A stretch of 64,000 bases of DNA from Gemmobacter denitrificans (GTDB lineage Bacteria; Pseudomonadota; Alphaproteobacteria; Rhodobacterales; Rhodobacteraceae): the NCBI RefSeq assembly GCF_036964905.1, contig NZ_JBALHR010000016.1:11049-75048 (forward strand), in the 5' to 3' direction. How positions within the stretch are numbered: the stretch's first letter is position 1; every line of letters begins with the position of its first letter. The translations under genes were made by a program, and so were the position numbers. The notes under the pieces were generated by a model, which was not told the origin of the DNA, ran no database searches, and saw only the letters and a program-made list of their open reading frames with translations. Below, piece by piece: positions 35,729-44,002 of this stretch.

Positions 35729-38074
35729 TCAGCCTTCCACCTTGGTCAGATCGGCCACCTGCGCCACCAGCGCGCGGATACGGTGCAAAAGGTTCAGGCG
35801 GTTGCGGCGGACAATCTGATTGTCGGTGTTGATCTGCACGGCGGTGAAGAAGGCATCAATCGGCGCGCGCAGTTGCGCCATGGCGGCCATGGCGGCGGCG
35901 AAATCTTCCTGCGCCATCGCCGGTTTGATCGCCGCCTCGCCCGCATCCAACGCGGCAAACAGCGCGCGTTCTTCCTCGGTTTCTGCGAATTTCACATCCG
36001 CCCCGAAGGAATACTCCACACCATCCTTGGCCTCGGCCTGGCTCAGGATGTTGTTGGCGCGTTTGAAGCCTTGCAGCAGGTTGGTGCCATCCTCGGAGCC
36101 GAGGAAGGCTTGCAGCGCCTCGGCGCGTTTCACCAGCAAGGTGAGATCGTCATTGCCCGGCATGGCGAGGCAGGCGTCAATCACGTCATGGCGGATGCCC
36201 TGGTCTTTCAGGAAGACCTTGAGGCGGTCGTGGAAGAAGGAGAGGAGGTCGGCACCTTTAGGATTGTGCGTTTCAACTCGTTGCGCACTATCATATTCAC
36301 TAAACGGCACAGCATCCTTCAGTTCTAGGTAACCACCAAACGCTTCGCTCAGCCCCTCAACCAGTCGAAAGTCTCCAGTGGCAGCTTTAATTGCAGAAAA
36401 GCTCTCCAAGCTCAGTAGATCATTTGCGTATTTGAAGTCCGACCTCAATGCATGCTCAACATTGACATACTCTTGCCCATTACGCTCATAAACGCCTGAA
36501 ACTGCAGCGCATATGGACCGCGTGCCAAGCACATAATTGTGTTTGAATTCAGTCAAAGCCTTAAACGCACTCAAGTCGCGCACATGGAAACGCACCCCAT
36601 TCCCCAGCACCAGCCGGATCACGCCCAAAGCCGCGCGGCGCAGGGCGAAGGGGTCTTTGCTGCCGGTGGGTTTCTCGTCAATCGCCCAGAAGCCGGTCAG
36701 CGTGTCGATCTTGTCGGCCAGCGCCACGGCAACGCTCACCGGCTCGCTCGGCACGGCGTCCGAGGGGCCAAGGGGCGAGTAATGGTCGCGCGCGGCATTG
36801 GCGATGGCATCTGGCTCGCCCGCCTCCAGCGCATAGTAACGGCCCATGGTGCCTTGCAGCTCGGGGAACTCGCCCACCATGGCAGAGCGCAGGTCGAGCT
36901 TCGCGAGCTTCGCCGCGCGTTCGGCCTGATCCGCATCCGCGCCCACCAACGGCGCGATCTCCCGCGCCAGCGCGGCAATGCGGGCGATCCGGTCGGCCTG
37001 GCTTCCGAGCTTGTTGTGGAAGGTCACGGCCTTCAGGCCCTCTTCCCACTCGCCCATGCCCGCCTTGGCCACGCGCAGGTCATTCTCCCAGAAGAAGCGC
37101 GCATCCGACAGCCGCGCCGACAGCACCTTCAGGTTCCCCTTCAGGATCGTGGCACCGTTATCCGCCGTCTCGCGGTTGGCGACGGTCACGAACCCTTCGA
37201 TCCGGCCCGTCCGCGGGTTCTTGACCGAAAAGAACTTCTGATGTTCGCGCATCGAAGTTTGCAGCACCTCTGGCGGCAGATGCAGGAAATCCGCGCCAAT
37301 CGCGCCCATCAGCACCACCGGCCATTCCACCAGCCCGGCCACTTCGGTCAGCAGACCGGCATCCGGCACCAGTTCCAGCCCGCGCGCAAAGGCCATCTGC
37401 TGCGCGTCATTCCAGATCGCGGCCTCGCGTTCGGCACTGTCCAGCACCACATGGGCGCGGCGCAGTTTCACAGCGTAATCGTCAAAGCTGGAGACCGCAA
37501 AGCGGGCCGGCGCCATGAAGCGATGCCCGCCCGTGGTATTGCCCGCCGCGATGCCATCGACCACCAGCGGCACAACCTCGGCCCCGCCTTCATCCGACAG
37601 CAGGCACAAGATGGAATGCAGCGGCCGCACCCAGCGCAGCGACCCAGCACCCCAGCGCATGGATTTGGGCCAGGGGAAATTGCGGATCACCCGTTCCAGC
37701 ACCTCGGCCACGATCTCGGCAGCTTTGCGACCGGGCTTTTCGATCACCGCGAAATAGACTTCGGCCTTCTTGTCGGCCCGCTTTTCCAACTGATCCAACG
37801 TCAGGCCGGTGGAGCGCAGAAACCCTTCCAGCGCCGCAGCCGGGGCATCGCTGCGCGGGCCCTTGCGTTCCTCGCGCACGGGGCGGCTTTCCGCCGTCAG
37901 CCCCTGCACCACCAATGTCAGCCGCCGTGGCGTCGAAAAGGCCCCGGCGCTTTCATAGGTCAGCCCGGCCTCCACCAGCCCGTCGGTGACCAGCTTCTTC
38001 AGCGCCTCGCGCGCAGATGCCTGCATCCGCGCCGGGATTTCTTCAGAGAAGAGTTCAATCAAGAGTTCGGGCAT
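35729..38074 (-). CDS. glyS: Glycyl-tRNA synthetase beta subunit
   Basis: 781 residues, beta chain of the alpha2beta2 bacterial glycyl-tRNA synthetase. Opening MPELLIELFSEEIPARMQ, the HD-like region NKLGSQADRIARIAALA, and the C-terminal anticodon-binding part (VNTDNQ-like QINTDNQIVRRNRLNLLHRI) are clear. It is longer than the usual size of roughly 690-750. The extra sequence is around residues 495-600 (about 36270-36590), where base composition drops sharply below the flanks. The frame is intact. Last gene of the glyQ-DUF6446-FkbM-glyS operon. Confidence 0.95.
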   Translation of the reverse strand: MPELLIELFSEEIPARMQASAREALKKLVTDGLVEAGLTYESAGAFSTPRRLTLVVQGLTAESRPVREERKGPRSDAPAAALEGFLRSTGLTLDQLEKRADKKAEVYFAVIEKPGRKAAEIVAEVLERVIRNFPWPKSMRWGAGSLRWVRPLHSILCLLSDEGGAEVVPLVVDGIAAGNTTGGHRFMAPARFAVSSFDDYAVKLRRAHVVLDSAEREAAIWNDAQQMAFARGLELVPDAGLLTEVAGLVEWPVVLMGAIGADFLHLPPEVLQTSMREHQKFFSVKNPRTGRIEGFVTVANRETADNGATILKGNLKVLSARLSDARFFWENDLRVAKAGMGEWEEGLKAVTFHNKLGSQADRIARIAALAREIAPLVGADADQAERAAKLAKLDLRSAMVGEFPELQGTMGRYYALEAGEPDAIANAARDHYSPLGPSDAVPSEPVSVAVALADKIDTLTGFWAIDEKPTGSKDPFALRRAALGVIRLVLGNGVRFHVRDLSAFKALTEFKHNYVLGTRSICAAVSGVYERNGQEYVNVEHALRSDFKYANDLLSLESFSAIKAATGDFRLVEGLSEAFGGYLELKDAVPFSEYDSAQRVETHNPKGADLLSFFHDRLKVFLKDQGIRHDVIDACLAMPGNDDLTLLVKRAEALQAFLGSEDGTNLLQGFKRANNILSQAEAKDGVEYSFGADVKFAETEEERALFAALDAGEAAIKPAMAQEDFAAAMAAMAQLRAPIDAFFTAVQINTDNQIVRRNRLNLLHRIRALVAQVADLTKVEG

Positions 38075-38086
38075 TGGGTTTCTCCG

Positions 38087-38881
38087 TCAGGCGCAAGAGG
38101 CGTTGATCGCCATGGTAATCTTGCGTTTGCCGTCACCGGGGTTGGTAATCCGGAACCCCGCGGCAGTCAGAATCTCAATGCAGGCGGCATCCGTGCGTGC
38201 GCCATTGCGTTCGGGGCCAGTGTCGATGGCCACCATCCGGGTGCGGGCCAACAGGGCGCTAGCGCCTTGCAGCACCTCCGGTTCGGCGCCCTCGGCATCC
38301 ATCTTGAACAGGCCCACGCGGCCAATGCCATGGCGCGCGGCCATGACGTCCAGCGTGGTGGCCTGCGCTTCAAAGGCCACCGATCCCGTGCCGGGCGGCA
38401 GGAAGATCGAGCTGTCGGCCTTGCCCGGCGCGCTGTAGAAGGTCACGATTTCCTCCGCCTTCCACAAGATCGCGCAATCCACCGCCACGCGCGGATCTGC
38501 GCCGCGATTGGCGCGCAGGCAGGCGGCCACCTTGGGGTCACCGTCCAACGCCAGCACGCGCGGCGCGCCCGCCCGCAGCGCGGCAGCGGTGAAATCGCCC
38601 ACATTGGCGCCCATGTCGATCACCGCCTCATCAGGGGCGAAGGGCGCGGCCTGATCCAGACCAAATTCCCGCGCCAGCCGATCCAGCCGCGCCACCCATC
38701 CCCGGCGATAAGACCGCCACAAAAGCGCTGAAGGCACCAGAACCGTGTCCCCTTCCAGATCGAGGCGATAGCCCTCGCCCTCGGGCGTGATGCGCAAGGG
38801 GCGCAGACCATCCAAGCCCAACCGTGCCACAAGGTTATGCGCGGCCAGATGCAGCTGTTGTTTCGGGGACAGATTGAGCAC
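38087..38881 (-). CDS. FkbM family methyltransferase
   Basis: 264 residues from a GTG at 38881 (GGAG 8 nt upstream); a TTG at 38887 is also possible. The SAM-binding motif DMGANVGDFTAAALRAG, then RVLALDGDPKVAACLRAN and FKMDAEGAEPEVLQGA, define FkbM-type O-methyltransferases that modify sugars or small molecules. Overlaps the upstream DUF6446-like gene and precedes glyS by 12 nt. Substrate unknown; presence between glyQ and glyS is positional and need not imply a role in translation. Confidence 0.85.
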   Translation of the reverse strand: MLNLSPKQQLHLAAHNLVARLGLDGLRPLRITPEGEGYRLDLEGDTVLVPSALLWRSYRRGWVARLDRLAREFGLDQAAPFAPDEAVIDMGANVGDFTAAALRAGAPRVLALDGDPKVAACLRANRGADPRVAVDCAILWKAEEIVTFYSAPGKADSSIFLPPGTGSVAFEAQATTLDVMAARHGIGRVGLFKMDAEGAEPEVLQGASALLARTRMVAIDTGPERNGARTDAACIEILTAAGFRITNPGDGKRKITMAINASCA

Positions 38882-38883
38882 GA

Positions 38884-39432
38884 TCAATTCTCCGGCGCCG
38901 CAGCGGGCGCTTGTTCAGGCGAAGACGAAGCCGGGCCTTCAAGGCTCGCATTCGGGTCCACCTTCAGTGTGTCATTCAACTGGTGCCACGCATAGGCGCG
39001 CCCATCGGGGAACACCGCCACCACACGATCCACCCCGCGCGTGATATCGGCCACGGAAAGGAAGGCAATCGCCTCGCCCCGTTCCAGGGCAAGACCGATC
39101 TTTTCTGCATCGAAACAGTCAAACCAGCCCGGCGCGACCAACGGCACCGCATCTTCATAGACGCGGTAGGTTTCGGTCAGCATGGCCTGGCTCAGCGGCG
39201 TCTGAAAACAGGCGCGGAACCGCAGGGGCGAAGATTGCGCATCAATCCCCTGCACATTTTCGGCCAGGATGACCTCGGGCGTATCACCGATGATCGGGGT
39301 CAGGCGGATTTCGCCCCCCGGTTCGAACCGGGCGGGTTCATAAAAGGCATGAACCTGCAGCCAGTAGATCGCCGCACCTGCAATGGCCGAAATCAGCACG
39401 ATGCCCCCGCCCACGATCTTGCCATTGTTCAT
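38884..39432 (-). CDS. DUF6446-like membrane-anchored protein
   Basis: 182 residues. One N-terminal transmembrane helix (IVGGGIVLISAIAGAAIYWLQ) anchors a periplasmic domain containing PLRFRACFQTPLS, APGWFDCFDAE and a Pro/Ala-rich tail. The position after glyQ and the pattern fit the DUF6446 family found in Rhodobacteraceae, as far as I recall. ATG 39432 overlaps the glyQ stop (ATGA). Two Cys could form a disulfide. Function unknown. Confidence 0.78.
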   Translation of the reverse strand: MNNGKIVGGGIVLISAIAGAAIYWLQVHAFYEPARFEPGGEIRLTPIIGDTPEVILAENVQGIDAQSSPLRFRACFQTPLSQAMLTETYRVYEDAVPLVAPGWFDCFDAEKIGLALERGEAIAFLSVADITRGVDRVVAVFPDGRAYAWHQLNDTLKVDPNASLEGPASSSPEQAPAAAPEN

Positions 39433-40361
39433 GCCACATCCACCGAAGCGCCGGCCTCTGTCTGCACAAAGGCATCGGCGCATTTCTTCGCCAGCGCCCG
39501 CACCCGGCCGATATAGGCCTGCCGTTCGGTGACCGAAATCACCCCGCGCGCATCCAGCAGGTTGAACAGATGGCTGGCCTTGATCGTCTGGTCATAGGCG
39601 GGGTGCGCCATGATGATGCGCTTGCCGGTTTTCGGATCATCGGCAGGGAAATCCAGCAGGCGCTGGCATTCGGCCTCGGCATCCTTGAAATGCTGGAACA
39701 GCATCTCGGTCATGGCACCATCAAAGTTGTGGCGGCTGTATTCTTCCTCGGTCTGGCGGAAGATATCGCCATAGGTCAGCGGGATCGGCGATCGCGGATC
39801 GTTGAAGGGCATGTCCATCACATGATCCACGCCCAGGACATACATCGCCAGACGCTCCAGCCCATAGGTCAGCTCGCCCGAGACCGGCTTGCAATCATGG
39901 CCGCCGACTTGCTGGAAATAGGTGAACTGGCTGACTTCCATCCCGTCGCACCAGACCTCCCAGCCCAGGCCCCAGGCGCCCAGGGTCGGGCTTTCCCAGT
40001 CATCCTCGACAAAGCGGATGTCATGCAGCGCGGGGTCAAGCCCGATGGCGGCCAGCGACCCCAGATACAGATCCTGCAGATCGGGGGGCGAGGGTTTGAT
40101 GATGACCTGATACTGATAGTAGTGCTGCAGCCGGTTCGGGTTCTCGCCATAGCGCCCGTCGGTCGGGCGGCGCGAGGGCTGCACATAGGCGGCCGCCCAG
40201 GGCTTGTTGCCAAGGCTGCGCAGCGTGGTGGCAGGGTGAAAGGTGCCTGCGCCCACTTCCATGTCATAGGGCTGCAGCACGGCGCAGCCCCGCGATCCCC
40301 AATAGGTCATCAGGCGCAGGATGATTTCCTGAAAGCTGCGGGGGGCGGTGATGGCGGTCAT
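39429..40361 (-). CDS. glyQ: Glycyl-tRNA synthetase alpha subunit
   Basis: 310 residues of the catalytic alpha chain. Class II motifs are visible: YWGSRGCAVLQPYDMEVGAG at the start, AAYVQPSRRPTDGRYGENPN, and FTYFQQVGGHDCKPVSGELTYGLERLAMY. Forms the alpha2beta2 enzyme with GlyS, encoded two genes downstream. It heads the operon; translational overlap with the next gene. Confidence 0.97.
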   Translation of the reverse strand: MTAITAPRSFQEIILRLMTYWGSRGCAVLQPYDMEVGAGTFHPATTLRSLGNKPWAAAYVQPSRRPTDGRYGENPNRLQHYYQYQVIIKPSPPDLQDLYLGSLAAIGLDPALHDIRFVEDDWESPTLGAWGLGWEVWCDGMEVSQFTYFQQVGGHDCKPVSGELTYGLERLAMYVLGVDHVMDMPFNDPRSPIPLTYGDIFRQTEEEYSRHNFDGAMTEMLFQHFKDAEAECQRLLDFPADDPKTGKRIIMAHPAYDQTIKASHLFNLLDARGVISVTERQAYIGRVRALAKKCADAFVQTEAGASVDVA

Positions 40362-40542
40362 GGGGCAAACCTCTGGGTCGAAGCCCGTCTTGCGGGGGCA
40401 CCGCTTCCCTAGCCGCCCCTCAAGGGTCCGTCAATGCACGCGTGGCGGCAAGTGGGGCTGGCACGCCTGCTCGCGCAACTGTCAATGTCGCAGGCGTTCA
40501 CGATGTTTGCATCGCGCAGGCCAAGCGTGTAACGCAAAGGCA

Positions 40543-42366
40543 ATGCCTTGTGACAGGATCGTGACCTTGAGAAGACACGCCATTTGCCTGCTGGCCCTGC
40601 TGGGCAGCACCGCACTTTCCCCGGTTTCCCCCTTTGCCCCCCGTCCAGCCCTGGCGCAGGATCAAGCAGAGCTTTGGCTGCAGATCGAAGCCGTTCCCGA
40701 TCTGGCCGAGGCCGAAGAGCGCGCCCGCGCCTATGGCGCGCTGTTTCCCGATGTGGCCGGGTTCGAACTGGGTAATGGCTGGCATGCCATCGTGCTTGGC
40801 CCGCATCTGGACCGTGAAGCGGCGCAGGCACGGCTGCGGCAGTTGAAATCCGAAGGCATGATCCCGCGCGATGCCTATGTGGCCGAAAGCCGGTCGCTTG
40901 GCACGCCCTTCTGGCCTGCAGGTCTGGCCGCCGCGCCTGTGGCAGTGGCGACAGCCGAACCGGAGCCCTCGCCCGAACCGATCCATGCCCCCGACATAGC
41001 CACACCGATTGCCGAACCCGCAGCGCCCCCCCCCATCGTGGAGGAGACACCCGCCGAGGCCCGCGCCGCCGAAGCCGCCCTCTCGCGCGAAGACCGCCAG
41101 CGGCTGCAAACCGCGCTGCAATGGTTCGGGTTTTATGCCGCCAAGATCGACGGGGCCATCGGCCCCGGCACGCGCAAAAGCATGGCCGCCTGGCAAGAGG
41201 TCAACGGGCTGGAACCGACAGGCATCCTGACCACGATGCAGCGCGAAACCCTGATGGCCGCCTATGATCAGGCGCAGGCGGCCCTTGGCCTGCAAACCGT
41301 GACCGAACCCGAAGCCGGGATCGAGATCACCCTGCCCACCGCGTTGGTGGAGTTCGACCATTACGAGCCGCCCTTCGTGCATTACCGCGCCAAGGGCAAT
41401 TCGGGGGTGCGGGTCATCCTGATTTCCCAGCCCGGTGACCAATCCACCTTGTACGGGCTTTACGACGTCCTGCAGACACTGGAAGTCGTGCCCCTGTCGG
41501 GGGAGCGCCAGCGGTCGGAGCGCAGCTTCACCATCGACGGGCGCAACGGCACTGTGGCCAGCCATACCTATGCCGAATTATCCAAGGGTCTGGTGAAGGG
41601 CTACATGCTGGTCTGGAACCCGGCCGATGACGCCTTGCTGGCCCCGGTTCTGGCTGCAATGCGGTCCAGCTTCCGGTCGGTTGGCGACAAGGCGCTGGAC
41701 CCGGGACTGGTGCCGCTGGATGACGATACCCGGCGTGGCCTGATGTCGGGGCTGGAGGTGCGGCGGCCGGAATTGTCGCGCAGCGGCTTCTATGTCGATG
41801 CAGGGGGCGCAGTGCTGACGACGGTCGAGGCGGTCGAAGGCTGCAATCGCATCACGCTGGACCTGCAGACCGAGGCTGGCGTGGTCTTTGCCGATGCGGC
41901 CAGTGGGCTGGCTTTGCTGAAACCCAAGGTCACGCTGGCCCCGCCCGCAGTGGCGGAATTCCTGTCGGGCCCTGGGCGGGCGGGAGCCGAAATCGCGGCG
42001 TCGGGCTACAGCTATGAAGACCGTCTGCCCGCCCCTACCCTGACTTTCGGCACACTCGAAGAAACGAAAGGCCTTGATGGCGAGGCCGGCATTGCACGGC
42101 TGGCCATGACGGTCTTGCCGGGCGATGCGGGCGGGCCGGTGCTGGATGCCGCGGGCACGGTGATCGGCATGGTCATGCCGCGCGACCCGGGTGCCGCCCG
42201 CCAATTGCCGGCCGAGGTAACCTATGCCGCACAGGCCGCCGCCATCGCGCCACGGCTGGCCGAGGCCGGGATCACCCCGCGCGCTTCGGCCCGCAGCGGC
42301 GCGCTTGCCCCCGAAGACCTGAACCGTCTGGCCGAAGGCATGACGGTTCTGGTCTCCTGCTGGTAA
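40543..42366 (+). CDS. Secreted SPOR/peptidoglycan-binding protein with inactive trypsin-like domain
   Basis: 607 residues from ATG 40543; a GTG at 40561 (CAGGA upstream) would give a tidier signal peptide. Order: signal peptide to about residue 39 (RPALA-QD), SPOR-like repeat (40-120), Pro/Ala-rich linker, peptidoglycan-binding domain (LQTALQWFGFYAAKIDGAIG, near 187-245), then a DegP/trypsin-like domain (about 410-580). In the protease part all three catalytic positions are changed: TTVEAV in place of TNxHVV (His to Glu429), SGLALLK in place of DLALLK (Asp to Gly455), and GDAGGPV in place of GxSGGP (Ser to Ala529). Likely a periplasmic wall-associated scaffold or peptide-binding pseudoprotease. 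Confidence 0.82.
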   Translation: MPCDRIVTLRRHAICLLALLGSTALSPVSPFAPRPALAQDQAELWLQIEAVPDLAEAEERARAYGALFPDVAGFELGNGWHAIVLGPHLDREAAQARLRQLKSEGMIPRDAYVAESRSLGTPFWPAGLAAAPVAVATAEPEPSPEPIHAPDIATPIAEPAAPPPIVEETPAEARAAEAALSREDRQRLQTALQWFGFYAAKIDGAIGPGTRKSMAAWQEVNGLEPTGILTTMQRETLMAAYDQAQAALGLQTVTEPEAGIEITLPTALVEFDHYEPPFVHYRAKGNSGVRVILISQPGDQSTLYGLYDVLQTLEVVPLSGERQRSERSFTIDGRNGTVASHTYAELSKGLVKGYMLVWNPADDALLAPVLAAMRSSFRSVGDKALDPGLVPLDDDTRRGLMSGLEVRRPELSRSGFYVDAGGAVLTTVEAVEGCNRITLDLQTEAGVVFADAASGLALLKPKVTLAPPAVAEFLSGPGRAGAEIAASGYSYEDRLPAPTLTFGTLEETKGLDGEAGIARLAMTVLPGDAGGPVLDAAGTVIGMVMPRDPGAARQLPAEVTYAAQAAAIAPRLAEAGITPRASARSGALAPEDLNRLAEGMTVLVSCW

Positions 42367-42373
42367 ACCCAAC

Positions 42374-42403
42374 CTGCCCTTCGCGCAGATGCGCGGGGGG
42401 CAG
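42374..42403. terminator. Bidirectional terminator between pseudoprotease gene and trkH
   Basis: Two-tier hairpin CTGCCC-tt-CGCGCA-GA-TGCGCG-gg-GGGCAG in the 44-nt gap between convergent stops. The inner stem is perfect and the tiers are separated by a 2x2 mismatch; there is no T-run. Confidence 0.5.
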
Positions 42404-42410
42404 AACCGGG

Positions 42411-43859
42411 TCAGTTACGCCAGAACCGGGGCAGAAAGATCACGAAAAACGCCAGAAGCGACAGCCGCCCCATCAGCATGGCAAGGGTCATCAGCCATTT
42501 TGCTGTATCGGGAAAATCGACAAAAGTGCCGGTACGCGCGACCATTGGCCCGATGGAATAGCCGATATTGCCCAGTGTCGCCCAGGCCCCGAACAGGGCC
42601 GAGGTCTGATCCACACCGGTCAGCGTCAGCGCAACGCTGAAGATACCCAACAGCAGGACATAGAAGGTCACAAACATCGCGACGCTGTTCAGCGTCTCGC
42701 TATCGACGGCTCGCCCGGCATAGCGCACCGGGGCAACCCGGCTGGGGCTGGCAATCTTGCCGATCTGGCTGCGCAGCGCAGCCAGCGATACCTGCACCCG
42801 AAACACGCTGAGCCCTGCGCTGGACGATCCCGAACAGCCGCCGATCACCCCCATGACAAAGGTCACCAGCAGGGCAAAGCCGCCCCAGCCGGAAAAACTG
42901 CCCGACCCGAAACCCGTGCCGGTCATCACCGACACCATGTTGAACAGGGTTTCCCGGAACGATGCCTCCAGCGGATCCCCTGCGGTTTGCAGCCGCCAAA
43001 GGGTCACCACCAGCACCGCACCCATCACCCAGATCACGAAAGACCGGACCTGCGGATCGCCCCACAGCGCGCGACGCTGGCCATTCACCATCTGGACGTA
43101 AAGAATATAGGGGGTCGCGGCCAACAGCATGAACAGCGCCCCGGCATATTCGCCCGCCCCGCGATAGGCTCCAAAACTGGCATCCTGCGGCGAAAACCCG
43201 CCCGTCGCGATTGACGCCAGCGCATGTACCACCGCATCCAGCGGCTGCATCCCGATCAGCAGATAGGTGGTCAGGCAAGCCACGGTCAGCCCCGCATAGA
43301 CCCCCAGCAGCGACAGCGCGATGTCCTGTGCGCGGGGCAGCACCTTACCCAGCGTGTCGAACCCTTCGGTGCGGAAGAACTGCATCCCCCCCACCCGCAT
43401 GACCGGCAGGAAGATCATGGCGACAAAGGCAATCCCCAACCCACCCAGCCAGTTCAGCATGCCGCGCCACAGATGCATTCCAGCGGGGCGTTCCACCAAT
43501 TCGGTGACCACCGTCGCCCCGGTGGTGGTCAGACCGGACACCGCTTCGAAATAGGCATCGGTCACCGATAATCCGGGGGCCCCCAGCATGAAGGGCAGCG
43601 CGCCAAAACCCGGCAGCACGATCCAGATGGCCAGGGTCAGCAGAAAGGCCGTGCGCGCATCCAGGCCGCGTGTTCCCCTCGCCCCGGTGGACAGGGCGAC
43701 CAGAACCCCAAGCCCCGCCGTGATCAGCGACGATTGCACAAAGGCCCCGGCATTGCCGGTGGCCAGCGCCCAATCCAGCATTGCGGGCAGCAGCATCAGC
43801 AGGCCCAATACGACCAGCAGACGGCCGAGGATATTGGCAACAGGGGTTAGGTCGATCAT
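42411..43859 (-). CDS. trkH: TrkH-type potassium uptake protein
   Basis: 482 residues from ATG 43859. Four membrane-pore-membrane repeats with selectivity loops AVSGLTTTGATV, SIATGGFSP, SVMTGTGFGSG and TLGNIGYSIGP are visible, along with VMGVIGGCSGSSSAGLSVFR. This is the K+-translocating subunit of the Trk system; the cytoplasmic NAD-binding partner TrkA is not in the window. Divergent or separate from the upstream ALDH operon; 24 nt of the frame upstream of 43859 is not family-like. Confidence 0.93.
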   Translation of the reverse strand: MIDLTPVANILGRLLVVLGLLMLLPAMLDWALATGNAGAFVQSSLITAGLGVLVALSTGARGTRGLDARTAFLLTLAIWIVLPGFGALPFMLGAPGLSVTDAYFEAVSGLTTTGATVVTELVERPAGMHLWRGMLNWLGGLGIAFVAMIFLPVMRVGGMQFFRTEGFDTLGKVLPRAQDIALSLLGVYAGLTVACLTTYLLIGMQPLDAVVHALASIATGGFSPQDASFGAYRGAGEYAGALFMLLAATPYILYVQMVNGQRRALWGDPQVRSFVIWVMGAVLVVTLWRLQTAGDPLEASFRETLFNMVSVMTGTGFGSGSFSGWGGFALLVTFVMGVIGGCSGSSSAGLSVFRVQVSLAALRSQIGKIASPSRVAPVRYAGRAVDSETLNSVAMFVTFYVLLLGIFSVALTLTGVDQTSALFGAWATLGNIGYSIGPMVARTGTFVDFPDTAKWLMTLAMLMGRLSLLAFFVIFLPRFWRN

Positions 43860-43953
43860 GGGGCAGAGCCTTGGCGGCCCCGGCACCGCCTGTCAAGCGC
43901 GCCGCGATCAATGCCGCCCCGCCCCGGCAGCACAGCCACAGCCCCGAATGACA

Positions 43954-43979
43954 CAGGGGCCGGTCTGCACCGGCCCCTG
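43954..43979 (-). terminator. Terminator of the gcdH-ALDH operon
   Basis: Perfect 10-bp stem CAGGGGCCGG / CCGGCCCCTG with a 6-nt loop, 24 nt after the ALDH stop. On the minus strand TGTCATT follows; only a short T tract, so Rho may assist. Confidence 0.6.
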
Positions 43980-44002
43980 CACTCTCCCAACTCGGGGACA
44001 GA

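Noticed and set aside
36539..38731. Long plus-strand open frame opposite glyS and the FkbM gene
   Set aside because: Antisense shadow of conserved genes; no recognisable domain or ribosome site.
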